Shown here: positions 23,695 to 34,598 of the stretch, one piece after another
How positions within the stretch are numbered: position 1 is the stretch's first letter
How the letters are laid out: each line of letters starts with the position of its first letter
The notes under the pieces: generated by a model
What the model was told of the DNA's origin: nothing
The model's input: only the letters and a program-made list of their open reading frames with translations
Databases searched by the model: none
Made by a program: the position numbers and the translations under genes
NCBI GenBank assembly: GCA_027065695.1
Contig: JAMONP010000046.1
Span: forward strand, 36,295-100,294
Direction: 5' to 3'
Source: Desulfuromonadales bacterium
GTDB taxonomy: Bacteria; Desulfobacterota; Desulfuromonadia; Desulfuromonadales; BM103
Length of the DNA stretch: 64,000 nt

Positions 23695-23760
23695 ACCTCT
23701 CATTGGAGAATTACCGACACAAAGGCCGTTTACAATCCCTTTGCGCCTGTACTATCATGC

Positions 23761-24948
23761 GTGATTATGTTCGGTACACAAATTCATCGCTATATTCTCA
23801 GGGAAGTTCTCTCGCCTACCCTGCTTTGCCTCATCATCTTCACCATGGTCATGGTGATGGGACGAGCCGTTAAACTGGTCGACCTGATCATCAACAAAGG
23901 GGTTTCGATAACAGACATTTTGGTCCTGCTTGCCACCCTGCTGCCAACTTTCTTCTCCATATCACTACCACTCGCTTTTCTCATGGGCATCATGATCGGT
24001 CTGGGCCGCATGTCTGCCGACAGCGAAACAGTAGCACTCAAATCTGCAGGGATCGGTCTGGCAAGGATCTCCATGCCTATTTTTGCCTTGGCACTTGTTT
24101 TCGCGTTACTGACCGGAGCAATCAATATCTGGGTCAAGCCATGGAGCTATAGTGCTTTTGCAACCAAGAGTTTTGAAATTGTTCAACAGAAAGCAACCAT
24201 CGGCTTTCAGCCACGAGTCTTCATGAACCAGTTCAATGACCTCGTACTCTACGCAAATGACATCGATGATCGTACTGACCAAATGCAAGGTATCTTTATC
24301 GTTGAAAAGAATTCGGAATCAACCACATGGGTTTTTGCCAACAGTGGCAACATTTCTACTGACAAAGAAGCTGAAACCGTGACGATTCGCCTGCACGACG
24401 GCGTTATTCACCGCCAGCAAACCGAATCTGCCGACAACTACCAACTAATCAACTTCAGCAATTACGATATCCAACCAGAGATCTCAGCATTTAAGGACCA
24501 GACAAAGAAAAAGAATCAGAAGCCCAAGGCAATGCCCACCTGGAAACTATGGAAAAACATTCCGAGCGAAAAGGACCCGATAAAAGTTCAGAAACTACAA
24601 GCAGAACTCCATATGAGACTGGTCTCGCCACTGGCACCACTGCTTTTTGTTCTTTTCGGGCTACCCTTCAGTATGCAATCACACCGTTCCGGTCGTAGCG
24701 GCGGTTTTGTCATGGGCTTGATTATTTTCCTCGGCTATTACTTCATGCTGTCAACAGCCGTTACTCTAACTAAGGATGCAGCAATACCACCATGGCTAAC
24801 CTTCTGGATTCCCCAACTCCTGTTAGCAGGCGTGGGGATTTTCTTCCTCCACCAGGTTTCACGGGGAAAACCAAACCCACTGATCTCATGGATTGACCAT
24901 ACGCTACTCTCCCTGCAGAAACGAGCACGCAAGAATGTCGACTCTTGA
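23761..24948 (+). CDS. lptF: LPS export ABC transporter permease LptF (YjgP/YjgQ family)
   Basis: LSPTLLCLIIFTMVMVMGRAVKLVDLIINKGVS...; paired with a second YjgP/Q protein. Confidence 0.88.
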   Translation: MIMFGTQIHRYILREVLSPTLLCLIIFTMVMVMGRAVKLVDLIINKGVSITDILVLLATLLPTFFSISLPLAFLMGIMIGLGRMSADSETVALKSAGIGLARISMPIFALALVFALLTGAINIWVKPWSYSAFATKSFEIVQQKATIGFQPRVFMNQFNDLVLYANDIDDRTDQMQGIFIVEKNSESTTWVFANSGNISTDKEAETVTIRLHDGVIHRQQTESADNYQLINFSNYDIQPEISAFKDQTKKKNQKPKAMPTWKLWKNIPSEKDPIKVQKLQAELHMRLVSPLAPLLFVLFGLPFSMQSHRSGRSGGFVMGLIIFLGYYFMLSTAVTLTKDAAIPPWLTFWIPQLLLAGVGIFFLHQVSRGKPNPLISWIDHTLLSLQKRARKNVDS

Positions 24949-26020
24949 CCGTTATATTCTGAAGACTTTTATCAGTAACCTGGCCATGGTGCTACTGATC
25001 TTGATCTCGCTCTACGGCCTGATTGAATTTCTTGAGAAAGTCGACGACTTCATAGAGTTTCAAGCCGAGGCAAAATACTACCTTCTCTACCCCCTGCACC
25101 TCCTGCCGGTCATCATCTCCAACTCCATGCCGATGGCTGTGCTACTTGCTACCTTTGCGACAATTGGAGGCTTTTCCAGATCAAACCAGTTGACGGCCAT
25201 GCTCAGTGGTGGCGTCAGTTTCAACCGCATCAACCGCCCTCTCTTTCTGGGTAGCCTGGTTCTTGCATTTCTCATCATTGTTGCAAATCTATGGCTGGTG
25301 CCCTGGTCCTCTCGTGAGTCAAATTACATTCTGCGCACCGAAATCAAGGGTAAGGCCTCACAGACTGTATCCAGCAAAGATCTCTATTTTCGCGACGGTA
25401 AGCGGATCATCAGTGTCAATCAGGCCTTCCCGGCAAAAGGAGTTATCCTGGGTCTTACAATCATTGAATTCAATGACAACTTCATGCCGACAAAACGCAT
25501 CCAGGCGGAGAGGGCAACTTATATAAGGAAGGGTCTGTGGCGACTCGACAATGCTGTCATATGGGGCTTTATCCCCGGGACCAGTGGCATAGCCTCTTTT
25601 GACCATAAAACAGAACTGATTATTGATCTCAAACGTCAACCTTCCGAAATGTTGCAACTCTGGAACCGGCCAGAGGACCTGACTTTTGACGAGTTGCTGC
25701 AATTCACGACGAAACTGCAAGCGGAAGGGTATGACCCAAAAGCGTACCAAGTAGAAACGCACATGCGTTTTGCCAAAGCAGCTATCCCTATAATTATGGT
25801 TCTGATCGGTATTCCCTTCGCCCTGCAGCGGGGTCGCAATGCCAGCTTTTCTCTCGGCATCGTCATCAGCCTGGTCATCTTTGTTGTCTATTTTATCTTT
25901 TATGCTGTCTTCGCCGTCTTTGGTGCCATCGCTATTCTGCCACCACCGGTTGCAGCCTGGGCGGCTAACATTCTCATGGCATTGATTGGTGCCTGGTTTT
26001 ATTTACGGTTGCAGGATTGA
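24935..26020 (+). CDS. lptG: LPS export ABC transporter permease LptG (YjgP/YjgQ family)
   Basis: MSTLDRYILKTFISNLAMVLLILISLYGLIEFLEKVDDF; overlaps lptF. Confidence 0.9.
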   Translation: MSTLDRYILKTFISNLAMVLLILISLYGLIEFLEKVDDFIEFQAEAKYYLLYPLHLLPVIISNSMPMAVLLATFATIGGFSRSNQLTAMLSGGVSFNRINRPLFLGSLVLAFLIIVANLWLVPWSSRESNYILRTEIKGKASQTVSSKDLYFRDGKRIISVNQAFPAKGVILGLTIIEFNDNFMPTKRIQAERATYIRKGLWRLDNAVIWGFIPGTSGIASFDHKTELIIDLKRQPSEMLQLWNRPEDLTFDELLQFTTKLQAEGYDPKAYQVETHMRFAKAAIPIIMVLIGIPFALQRGRNASFSLGIVISLVIFVVYFIFYAVFAVFGAIAILPPPVAAWAANILMALIGAWFYLRLQD

Positions 26021-26033
26021 CTTGCTGGAGCCA

Positions 26034-26078
26034 TAAGAAAAAAAGGGAGCCAATATAAATTGGCTCCCTTTTTCTATA
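26034..26078. terminator. bidirectional terminator between lptG and ahcY
   Basis: AAAAAAAGGGAGCCAATATAAATTGGCTCCCTTTTTCT. Confidence 0.85.
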
Positions 26079-26096
26079 GGCTTCTAAATTGGTTTC

Positions 26097-27554
26097 TCAA
26101 TAACGATAAGAATCGGGTTTATATGGCCCTGCCACCGGCAGACCAAGGTATTTGGCCTGCTCTTCAGTGAGAGTTGTCAATTTTGCGCCAAGTTTACCTA
26201 GATGCAACCTGGCGACCTTTTCGTCGAGGCTCTTCGGTAGAACATAAACCTCATTCTCATAGTTGTCAGGATTCAGGAAGAGTTCAATTTGAGCGATCAC
26301 CTGATTACTGAAACTGTTCGACATGACAAAAGATGGATGACCAGTAGCACAACCAAGGTTGAGCAGTCGTCCTTCGGCCAGCACGATGACCGCGTGACCA
26401 TCCGGGAATATCCACTGATCAACCTGATTACCATGCTCACGAGGATTCTTGATGTTGACCTTTTCGATCCCGGCCACTTTCGCCAAAGGTGCCATCTCGA
26501 TCTCGTTGTCGAAGTGACCAATATTGCCAACAATGGCGTTATGCTTCATCTGCGCCATGTGCTCAACTCGAATCACATCCTTGTTACCGGTTGTGGTAAC
26601 AAAAATGTCAGCGGCAGCGACCACATCCTCAAGAGTCTTCACTTCGTAACCCTCCATCAGAGCCTGCAGGGCACAAATCGGATCAATTTCGGTAACGATC
26701 ACGCGGGCACCCTGGCCACGCAGGGACTGACAGCAACCCTTGCCGACATCACCGTAACCACAGACCACAGCAACCTTGCCGGAGATCATAACATCGGTAG
26801 CGCGCATGATGCCATCGACCAGGCTGTGACGACAACCATAGACATTATCGAACTTGCTCTTGGTCACCGAGTCATTGACATTCATCGCCGGGAACGGCAG
26901 CTTGCCCTCTTTCTGCAACTGATAGAGACGATGGACACCGGTTGTGGTTTCCTCGGTCACGCCCTTGATTGAATCACAGATGGCCGTCCAATCAATGGTC
27001 TTGCCTTGAATAGAATTTTTAAGGCAACCAACAAGTTCAAGCCAGTCTTCCGGATCGTCAGCTTTGCAGTCAGGCACACCCTGCTCCTGCCACTCGCTGC
27101 CATAAAGGACCATCATGGTCGCGTCACCGCCATCATCGAGAATCATATTCGGCAGCTGTCCATCCGGCCAGTTCAATGCCTGCTCGGTACACCACCAGTA
27201 TTCGTTGAGGGTCTCGCCCATCCAGGCGAAGACCGGAACGCCCCTGGGATTCTCAACTGTACCTTCACGGCCAACCGCAATTGCTGCGGCAGCCTGATCC
27301 TGAGTCGAGAAGATATTACACGAGGCCCAACGCACCTCGGCGCCGAGATCAAGCAGGGTTTCAATCAGCACCGCAGTCTGAATCGTCATATGCAGGGAAC
27401 CGGTAATCCGGGCACCTTTGAGTGGTTGCTGCTCAGCATATTCCTTGCGCAGAGCCATCAAGCCGGGCATTTCAACTTCGGCCAGTTCAATTTCCTTGCG
27501 TCCCCAGGATGCCAGGGAAAGGTCCAATACTTTAAATTCATGATTTTCTGTCAT
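26097..27554 (-). CDS. ahcY: adenosylhomocysteinase
   Basis: [39 protein letters not shown]-terminal [10 protein letters not shown]. Confidence 0.97.
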   Translation of the reverse strand: MTENHEFKVLDLSLASWGRKEIELAEVEMPGLMALRKEYAEQQPLKGARITGSLHMTIQTAVLIETLLDLGAEVRWASCNIFSTQDQAAAAIAVGREGTVENPRGVPVFAWMGETLNEYWWCTEQALNWPDGQLPNMILDDGGDATMMVLYGSEWQEQGVPDCKADDPEDWLELVGCLKNSIQGKTIDWTAICDSIKGVTEETTTGVHRLYQLQKEGKLPFPAMNVNDSVTKSKFDNVYGCRHSLVDGIMRATDVMISGKVAVVCGYGDVGKGCCQSLRGQGARVIVTEIDPICALQALMEGYEVKTLEDVVAAADIFVTTTGNKDVIRVEHMAQMKHNAIVGNIGHFDNEIEMAPLAKVAGIEKVNIKNPREHGNQVDQWIFPDGHAVIVLAEGRLLNLGCATGHPSFVMSNSFSNQVIAQIELFLNPDNYENEVYVLPKSLDEKVARLHLGKLGAKLTTLTEEQAKYLGLPVAGPYKPDSYRY

Positions 27555-27602
27555 TGTGACGAAGTTCTCCTCTTTAAGTGTTCGTTATATTCAGTACAAT
27601 CT

Positions 27603-28700
27603 TTAATCCGGTTTAGTCTTAAGCTGCCAGGCGAACCATACCCTGACTAGCAATGCTGTCAATGTACGACCAATACAATGGTTCGTCAATGGCTCAAACC
27701 AACCATCAAACCAGTTCAACCAATAACCGTCCTGATGATTCGATTCAAGACCCTGACGATACCTTTTGCGACAATCCAGGGCCAGACCGATCTGCCAGGC
27801 CTGACTGCGTACGTACCCCCCGGTTGCCAGGTAGATTCCCCATCTTTTCGATAACGGCATCTCGTCAAAGAGTTTTTTGATCAAGCGAAAGAAAGGTAGC
27901 AGCTGCAGAGGTTGGGTTCGATCCTGCTGGCGGTAAACATCGGGAGCTTCAGCAAAAAACTCCAACCAGCCGATTGCGAGAAAGTTCATCAACAAGGCAT
28001 TGAGTGTTTGACGAGCCCTTATCCCTTCAATCTGAAAACGTCGCGCAGAGGTAACAATCTCACCAGGCAGAAGCAACCATTGGCCCGAGGTGCGGATCTT
28101 TTCTGCCAGAGAAGTATCTTCCATAACCGGCAAGTCTTGCCGAAACGGACCAACTCTGTGAAAAAAATCTTTTGTCAACAACATGCCCTGATCGCCATGA
28201 ATACAACCGGGACGCCCGAGAGAGGCCTTGGTTTCGTAGTAAAACATACCAAAGCTGTCTTCACTTCCGGGTGAATTAAAACTCCCGAGTGAATTAAAAC
28301 TCCCGGACGAATCAAAACGCAGGGTGAAACGTCCGGCCGAAGAATCTGAAGACGCCAACCGCTGGTGGCTTTGAATAAACTCAAGTGCCTGCCGTAACTG
28401 GTGGTCATCAGCAAAGCGACTGTCGGCGTGCAAGAAAAGCAGCCAATCTGAATTTGCCGCCGACACTCCGGCATTCAATTGTTGCCCACGTCCGCTTGGG
28501 CCAACCATGCAGCTCCCTGTCAAACGGTCGGCTGCAAAAAAATCATCAACCAACAATCCGGTGCCATCGACAGAGCCACCATCGGTTACAATCACCTCAA
28601 AACACAGGCCTTCTTGACGCTCGAGATCACCAAGCAACAAGGGCAGGCTTTCAGCTTCGTTGAGAGTCGGAATGATGATGGAGAGATCTGGTTTCGGCAT
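27603..28700 (-). CDS. family 2 glycosyltransferase (TIGR04283-like)
   Basis: LSIIIPTLNEAESLPLLLGDLERQ...GGSVDGT...GRGQQLNAGVSAANSDWLLFLHADSR. Confidence 0.88.
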   Translation of the reverse strand: MPKPDLSIIIPTLNEAESLPLLLGDLERQEGLCFEVIVTDGGSVDGTGLLVDDFFAADRLTGSCMVGPSGRGQQLNAGVSAANSDWLLFLHADSRFADDHQLRQALEFIQSHQRLASSDSSAGRFTLRFDSSGSFNSLGSFNSPGSEDSFGMFYYETKASLGRPGCIHGDQGMLLTKDFFHRVGPFRQDLPVMEDTSLAEKIRTSGQWLLLPGEIVTSARRFQIEGIRARQTLNALLMNFLAIGWLEFFAEAPDVYRQQDRTQPLQLLPFFRLIKKLFDEMPLSKRWGIYLATGGYVRSQAWQIGLALDCRKRYRQGLESNHQDGYWLNWFDGWFEPLTNHCIGRTLTALLVRVWFAWQLKTKPD

Positions 28701-28791
28701 AATCGGAACAAAAACGGGTAGATCGACGAGGAGCCTGTCTGACAGGCTCCTGGTGATCCACCCGCTTAATCAGCTATCAATATCGGCAGGA

Positions 28792-29961
28792 TCAGATACC
28801 AGCACGCTTTTTCAGGGAGTCTATCCGATCGGTACGTTCCCAGGTAAATTCAGGCAATTCACGACCGAAATGTCCATATGCGGCGGTTTGCAAATAGATT
28901 GGACGCAGTAGATCAAGCGTTTCGATGATACTGCGCGGGCGCATGTCGAATTCATCACGAACAACCCGGGCAATCTCGTCTGATGGGATTTTACCGGTAC
29001 CGAAGGCGTTAACCATAACTGAAACCGGCTCAGCAACACCAATGGCATAGGCAAGCTGCACTTCACATTTATCAGCAATACCGGCGGCAACAATATTCTT
29101 GGCAACATAACGGGCCATGTAAGAGGCGCTACGGTCAACCTTGGAGGGGTCCTTTCCCGAAAAAGCGCCACCACCGTGGGAGCCTTGACCACCGTAGGTG
29201 TCGACGATAATTTTACGACCCGTCAGACCACAATCACCCATCGGTCCACCAACCACAAAACGACCTGTCGGATTGATAAAATACTTGGTGTTTTCATCGA
29301 GAAGATTGGCAGGAATCACCTTGCGCACAACTTCCTCTATAATCGATTCCTTGAGGTTTTCATAAGTGACATCCGGTGCATGCTGCGAAGAGACAACCAC
29401 CGTATCGACCCGGATTGGCTTATCATTGATGTACTGAATCGACACCTGCGACTTACCGTCAGGACGCAGGAAATTGAGTAAGCCGCTTTTGCGAACATCG
29501 GCAAGACGCTTGGTCAGCTTATGGGCAAAAGTAATCGGCATCGGCATCAGTTCAGGGGTTTCGTTACAAGCATAGCCGAACATCAAGCCCTGGTCACCGG
29601 CACCCTGGTCGGCAAACATGCCCTCACCTTCAGACACACCCTGGGAGATATCAGGAGACTGGCGATCAATCGAGGTCATAACCGCACAGGTTTCATAGTC
29701 AAACCCCATGGAGGAATCATCGTAACCAATATCTTTGATGGTTTGACGAACGATCTGCGGCATATCAACATACGCGCTGGTGGTAATCTCGCCGGCAATC
29801 ATTGCCATACCGGTCGTCACGAGAGTTTCACAGGCAACCCTGGCCTTGGGATCCTGAGCAATAATTGCATCGAGGATGGCATCTGAGATCTGATCGGAAA
29901 CCTTGTCAGGATGCCCCTCGGATACCGATTCGGAAGTAAAAAGAAAGTCTGTCATTGCCAT
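28792..29961 (-). CDS. metK: S-adenosylmethionine synthase (start reassigned to 29961)
   Basis: [59 protein letters not shown]-like. Confidence 0.97.
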   Translation of the reverse strand: MAMTDFLFTSESVSEGHPDKVSDQISDAILDAIIAQDPKARVACETLVTTGMAMIAGEITTSAYVDMPQIVRQTIKDIGYDDSSMGFDYETCAVMTSIDRQSPDISQGVSEGEGMFADQGAGDQGLMFGYACNETPELMPMPITFAHKLTKRLADVRKSGLLNFLRPDGKSQVSIQYINDKPIRVDTVVVSSQHAPDVTYENLKESIIEEVVRKVIPANLLDENTKYFINPTGRFVVGGPMGDCGLTGRKIIVDTYGGQGSHGGGAFSGKDPSKVDRSASYMARYVAKNIVAAGIADKCEVQLAYAIGVAEPVSVMVNAFGTGKIPSDEIARVVRDEFDMRPRSIIETLDLLRPIYLQTAAYGHFGRELPEFTWERTDRIDSLKKRAGI

Positions 29962-29972
29962 ATGTCGTACTC

Positions 29973-30000
29973 CTAGCAGCCTGTCGGACAATCAGGGCTG
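29973..30000 (+). repeat. short REP-like hairpin repeat, copy 2 (empty of the MITE)
   Basis: CTAGCAGCCTGTCGGACAATCAGGGCTG. Confidence 0.75.
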
Positions 30001-30096
30001 AATCTAAAAAACTTTATAAGACGCGGAACGGTAAGCTTTTGCGCTAAGACTGTCAAGATTTTAAAACCTTAAAACCTTGATGATTGATACTTGAGA

Positions 30097-31884
30097 TCAG
30101 ACATGTTCTACCGTGAAAATACTTGGATAACGCCGGTGCATCTCCTTTTGAAGCGCCGCAGCAATTTCTTCTGCTGTTGACAGTGTAATGAGCTGATCAA
30201 GGACTTGTTTGACCTCTGAGAGTTCGACTTGTCTTATGATGCGTTTGACCCTGGAAATACAGGCAGCATTCATGGAGAGTTCGCGAAAACCAAGGGCAAC
30301 CAGAACCAGCGAGTAAAGATCTTCGCCAGCCATCTCTCCGCACATGCCAACTTCAATTCCAGCCGACTCGGCAGCCTGACAAACACGTAATAGCGCTTGC
30401 AGAACTGCCGGGTGCATCGGTTCATAGAGATAAGCCACATGTTCGTTACCACGATCAATCGCCAGGCAGTATTGGATCAAGTCATTGGTTCCGACCGAAA
30501 AGAAATCAACTTCCCTGGCAAGCAGATCAGCAATCAGAACCGCCGCCGGGGTCTCAATCATAATGCCGATTTTGAGATTTTCACCGCAGTCAATTCCTGC
30601 CGCAAGTAGTTCCTGGCGTTCTCTCTCAAGAAACTGTTTACAGTCTCGAACTTCAGTAACTCCTGAGATCATTGGAAACATGACTCGGATCGGGCCAAAT
30701 GCTGCCGCTCTGAGAATTGCTCGTAGCTGAGTCTTGAACAACTTGGCTTCTTTGAGTGAGAACCGCACAGCACGTAACCCCATAGCCGGGTTGACCTCAT
30801 CGGAGAGGTTAAGTTCCGGAACAAACTTGTCACCACCGACATCAAGGGTTCTGATTGTCACGGGGAAAGGCTCCATCTGCTCAACTGCTGAGCGATAGAT
30901 GGCGAACTGTTCCTCTTCGGTAGGAGCTCCTTCATCAGACATGAAAAGAAATTCAGTGCGGAACAGACCAATTCCCTGGGCTCCCTGTTCACGTGCCGCA
31001 AGGATTTCGTCGACAAAGTCAACATTACTACGCAAAAACAGAGAGTGTCCGTCTTTGGTTTCTGCTGGCAGATTACGATAGTGGAGAAGTTCTGACTCCA
31101 GGTAATCGTAGTGCTGTTTCTTCAACAGATAATCGCGAAAAGTCTCTGTTGACGGTTTAAGTATTACGGTTCCGGAGCTACCATCAATAATCATCGGCGT
31201 GCCATCCGGAACCAGAGAGCTTACTGTTTCCAGGCCAAGCACCGCCGGGATACCAAGAGAACGAGCCAGAATTGCGGTATGCGAAGTACGTCCACCAATG
31301 TCAGTCACGAATCCGATGACCTTGGTCTTATCAATTTGAATAGTATCTGCAGGTGAGAGGTCATGAGCGACAACAATGACCTGTTCATCTATATCCGCCA
31401 GCGATTCACGTGTTTCGCCGAGCAGGTTGCGCATCAAACGGTCACCGATTGAATCAATGTCCGAGCGTCGTTCCCGTAGATACTCGTCGCTGATTCTGTC
31501 AAAGACCCGCCGCAGCTTGCGTAATACTCTGTTCAGAGCACCTTCAGCGTTGATCAGGTCCTCACGAATCAGACTGACCGTCTCCCCGATCAGCATATCA
31601 TCGTCCAGAATCAGCAAATGAGTATCGATAATATAGAGATGCTCACCAAGCTCTTTGCCGTCGGCCTGCTCCTTGACCTCAAGTAACTGGAGCTTGGATT
31701 TCACAACAGCGTCTCTGAACGCCGCAAGCTCCGGTTCGACCTCTGATGAAGAGATACGACGTTCGACGACATCCATCCGGTCGCGATTTACCCGGTGGCT
31801 TCTGCAGATAGCAATCCCAGGTGCAGCAGCTATGCCGACGAGAATAGTATCCTCAGATATATCAATCTTCACCGAAGCCGTCAT
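30097..31884 (-). CDS. ptsI: phosphoenolpyruvate--protein phosphotransferase (PTS Enzyme I)
   Basis: GGRTSHTAILARSLGIPAVLGL (active His), RTEFLFM, MIETPAAVLIADLLAREVDFFSVGTNDLIQY. Confidence 0.97.
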   Translation of the reverse strand: MTASVKIDISEDTILVGIAAAPGIAICRSHRVNRDRMDVVERRISSSEVEPELAAFRDAVVKSKLQLLEVKEQADGKELGEHLYIIDTHLLILDDDMLIGETVSLIREDLINAEGALNRVLRKLRRVFDRISDEYLRERRSDIDSIGDRLMRNLLGETRESLADIDEQVIVVAHDLSPADTIQIDKTKVIGFVTDIGGRTSHTAILARSLGIPAVLGLETVSSLVPDGTPMIIDGSSGTVILKPSTETFRDYLLKKQHYDYLESELLHYRNLPAETKDGHSLFLRSNVDFVDEILAAREQGAQGIGLFRTEFLFMSDEGAPTEEEQFAIYRSAVEQMEPFPVTIRTLDVGGDKFVPELNLSDEVNPAMGLRAVRFSLKEAKLFKTQLRAILRAAAFGPIRVMFPMISGVTEVRDCKQFLERERQELLAAGIDCGENLKIGIMIETPAAVLIADLLAREVDFFSVGTNDLIQYCLAIDRGNEHVAYLYEPMHPAVLQALLRVCQAAESAGIEVGMCGEMAGEDLYSLVLVALGFRELSMNAACISRVKRIIRQVELSEVKQVLDQLITLSTAEEIAAALQKEMHRRYPSIFTVEHV

Positions 31885-32134
31885 TAATCAAAGTCCCTAT
31901 CGTCTGCATTGCTTGCGCAGCATCTTTACCAGACACTGTCACAGTTATAGCTGATCCTTGCGGGGCAGCCAGCATAAGCAGCCCCATAATACTCTTGCCG
32001 TTTACTGCGTTACCATCTTTTTCAATCGTCACGTCTGATGAAAACTTGTTGGCTACCTGAACCAATTGAGCTGCAGCCCTGGCATGCAGACCCAGGCGAT
32101 TTACAATTTTGAAGTTTGAACTTTCAGTTGTCAT
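31862..32134 (-). CDS. ptsH: phosphocarrier protein HPr
   Basis: NRLGLHARAAAQLVQVANKF (His15) and VNGKSIMGLLMLAA (Ser46). Confidence 0.96.
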   Translation of the reverse strand: MTTESSNFKIVNRLGLHARAAAQLVQVANKFSSDVTIEKDGNAVNGKSIMGLLMLAAPQGSAITVTVSGKDAAQAMQTIGTLINDGFGED

Positions 32135-32189
32135 ATCAGCCCCCCCATCATAGCTATTCCTCTATCAGAACAGGTCATCATCAAAACAT

Positions 32190-32942
32190 CTAGAACAACA
32201 GGGCCAGCAACAGCAGGCTGGACGTTGTTAAGAGGACAAGAAACAAGCTGGTCACCCCTTTATGAGCCAGCCACGCAAAGAGCAGAACAACAGGCAACAG
32301 CACAAAGCCCCACGCTGCAGAGAGTTCCTGGTGTTCACAACCTTTAAAAGAGAGGTATGCGCAAAGCACACCGATCAGCACCGTTGTGGACTCTTTGAGC
32401 CGAATCGCCAGATCTGGAATGCGACATTTCTGCACCGTCTCAATGGCTCTCAATTCCTGGGTATAGCCAAGAATGAGTCCACTGCCCCGAAACAGTAAGT
32501 GAGGTAAATTAAATAGCACCAGAAAAACCACAGGAGCCCAGAGTGAACCCTGGCTCGCAACCAGCAGACCCAACAAGGCCGCCAGGGGACGGACACCGCC
32601 CCAAAAGAGAGCATCACCCATTGCTGCAAAAGGAGCCATGACCATACTTTTATAGGTTTCCGCATCGACTTCTGACTCTTCACCGGCAAGCTGACGAGCC
32701 TCCAATCGCAAAACAGTTCCGGCAACCAATGGCGCAAAATACGGATGAGTATTGAAATAACCAGAATGCCGCTGCCGCACATCTGCGGGAATTTCGTCTC
32801 CGTAGATGCTGCGCAAGCCAGGCAGGATCAGGTAGAAAAACCCCAGATTCTGCAACTTCTCGAAATTCCAACTGGATTGCAGCAGGAAAGATCGAAGATA
32901 AATGCGTAAAAATGTCAGCCCGGAAAGGCGTGTCTCTTTCAT
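32190..32942 (-). CDS. PTS mannose/fructose/sorbose family IID component
   Basis: RSFLLQSSWNFEKLQNLGFFYLILPGLRSIYG, NTHPYFAPLVAGTVLRLE. Confidence 0.92.
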   Translation of the reverse strand: MKETRLSGLTFLRIYLRSFLLQSSWNFEKLQNLGFFYLILPGLRSIYGDEIPADVRQRHSGYFNTHPYFAPLVAGTVLRLEARQLAGEESEVDAETYKSMVMAPFAAMGDALFWGGVRPLAALLGLLVASQGSLWAPVVFLVLFNLPHLLFRGSGLILGYTQELRAIETVQKCRIPDLAIRLKESTTVLIGVLCAYLSFKGCEHQELSAAWGFVLLPVVLLFAWLAHKGVTSLFLVLLTTSSLLLLALLF

Positions 32943-32964
32943 ACTCTCATCTCAACTCATGCTG

Positions 32965-33657
32965 TCATTTCAACCAAAGCACCAGCATAGTCCCGGTAAA
33001 TGCGGCACAGAACAGGGAAGCGCTGCGATTGACGTTGATCGTCCCGAGGAGTACTGCCGCACCCACCATAATCAGGCTGTAATGCAAACTCAAACCAGCC
33101 TCTTGTACCGCTCCAATCAGCACAGGAGCCACAGAATAAAGAACAAAGCTGCCAACCAGAACTATAACGAGAGCTGTAGCCAGACTGGCGAAAGCGAAGC
33201 TGATCAAACCAAACAGATGATTACGTTCCAAACCAGCTATATCGCCTGCCATGAGAGCAGTGTGCCCGGAGACAGCAAGGCGGTCGTTAACATGACGCGC
33301 CAGACGGTCAAAAACCTGACCAAATTTGCCAAGGGGAATAGCAATCAACACCGAGAGGATCACCACCGGCATACCACTCAAACCTAGCGTGGGTCCCACA
33401 CTTAATGCCAGAACCGTTGCGCCCACGGCAACCTGTGTATCGTCAGGAGGAATCGCTGCCCCCACCGGCAATCGGCCAAGCCACAGCAACTCCAGCAACA
33501 TACCGATCTCCATACCAACCAGGGGACTGCCGAGAACCCAGCCAGTCAAAGTAGCGGCAACCAGAGGGCGAGAGATCATAATCTGAACCAGGGCAACCCG
33601 ATCCAGGCCAGTCAGCATAGCTACTATCCCGGCCAGCAGGTAATCACCGACGACCAT
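32965..33657 (-). CDS. PTS mannose/fructose/sorbose family IIC component
   Basis: SRPLVAATLTGWVLGSPLVGMEIGMLLELLWLGRLPVGAAIPPDDT. Confidence 0.92.
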   Translation of the reverse strand: MVVGDYLLAGIVAMLTGLDRVALVQIMISRPLVAATLTGWVLGSPLVGMEIGMLLELLWLGRLPVGAAIPPDDTQVAVGATVLALSVGPTLGLSGMPVVILSVLIAIPLGKFGQVFDRLARHVNDRLAVSGHTALMAGDIAGLERNHLFGLISFAFASLATALVIVLVGSFVLYSVAPVLIGAVQEAGLSLHYSLIMVGAAVLLGTINVNRSASLFCAAFTGTMLVLWLK

Positions 33658-34146
33658 TTAACGACCTCCGGAGCTAATCAGCTTGCGCCAGCTCCGTTCT
33701 CTGTCTGCAGGAACACATTGAGACACAATAGTTACACCCTGATCCTCAACTTGCTGCAACTTATCAATATCTTGCTGATCAAGGGCAATCGTACAAGTGT
33801 AACGGTTTTTACCTGCGCTTGAATGCATGTTACCGAGATTGAGTTTTTTATATGAAGCACCAAGTTGACAGACCTTAAGGGCGTCCTCGGAATTGGCAAA
33901 AAGCAAGAGCACGCGCTTCTTGAGTAAGTCTGCTGAACTGAGAATACTGACCGTTTCCTCCAGCGTGCCGATAATCAGCTTGACTGAACTCGGTACAGCT
34001 GCCTGCATCACCATACACTGAAAGGATGTACCGGCAACTTCATCACTGGCAACCACAATACAATCGGCACCGACATAAGGGACCCAGGCTTCCAGAATCT
34101 GACCATGCACCAGGCGACTATCAATACGAGCCAGAACTATACTCAT
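33658..34146 (-). CDS. PTS mannose/fructose/sorbose family IIB component
   Basis: VLARIDSRLVHGQILEAWVPYVGAD (active His). Confidence 0.93.
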   Translation of the reverse strand: MSIVLARIDSRLVHGQILEAWVPYVGADCIVVASDEVAGTSFQCMVMQAAVPSSVKLIIGTLEETVSILSSADLLKKRVLLLFANSEDALKVCQLGASYKKLNLGNMHSSAGKNRYTCTIALDQQDIDKLQQVEDQGVTIVSQCVPADRERSWRKLISSGGR

Positions 34147-34192
34147 TACACAAACATCTCCTACGAGATCACCAGACTGTCAACAGATGACG

Positions 34193-34594
34193 CTAACGCT
34201 GCAGATAGTCACCGGCCAGGGCGATGCTCTGCCGACCATAGGACTTGAGGGTCCCTGCTAACTCATCCAGATCGAGGCTCTCCTGGCTATTAAAAAACTT
34301 AAGCAACATGGGCAGGTTGACACCGGTCAGAACTTCAACAATTTGCGGTTCCAGAAAAGTCATGCTGACATTGGCAGGGGTGCCGCCAAACATATCTGTT
34401 ACAATAATAACACCACGATCATCTGAACCGACCTCGGCAACAGCCGCTGCTATTGCATCACGAACATCTTCCATCGAGATTTCCTGGGTAATACTGACAG
34501 CACTGGCATTGCGAACCGGGCCAATGATCATCTGCACTGAAGCCAGGAGTTCTGCACCAAGATTGCCATGAGTTGTAACAACTAGACCGATCAC
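34193..34594 (-). CDS. PTS mannose-family IIA component
   Basis: GLVVTTHGNLGAELLASVQMIIG, VTDMFGGTPANVSM. Confidence 0.93.
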   Translation of the reverse strand: MIGLVVTTHGNLGAELLASVQMIIGPVRNASAVSITQEISMEDVRDAIAAAVAEVGSDDRGVIIVTDMFGGTPANVSMTFLEPQIVEVLTGVNLPMLLKFFNSQESLDLDELAGTLKSYGRQSIALAGDYLQR

Positions 34595-34598
34595 GGTA

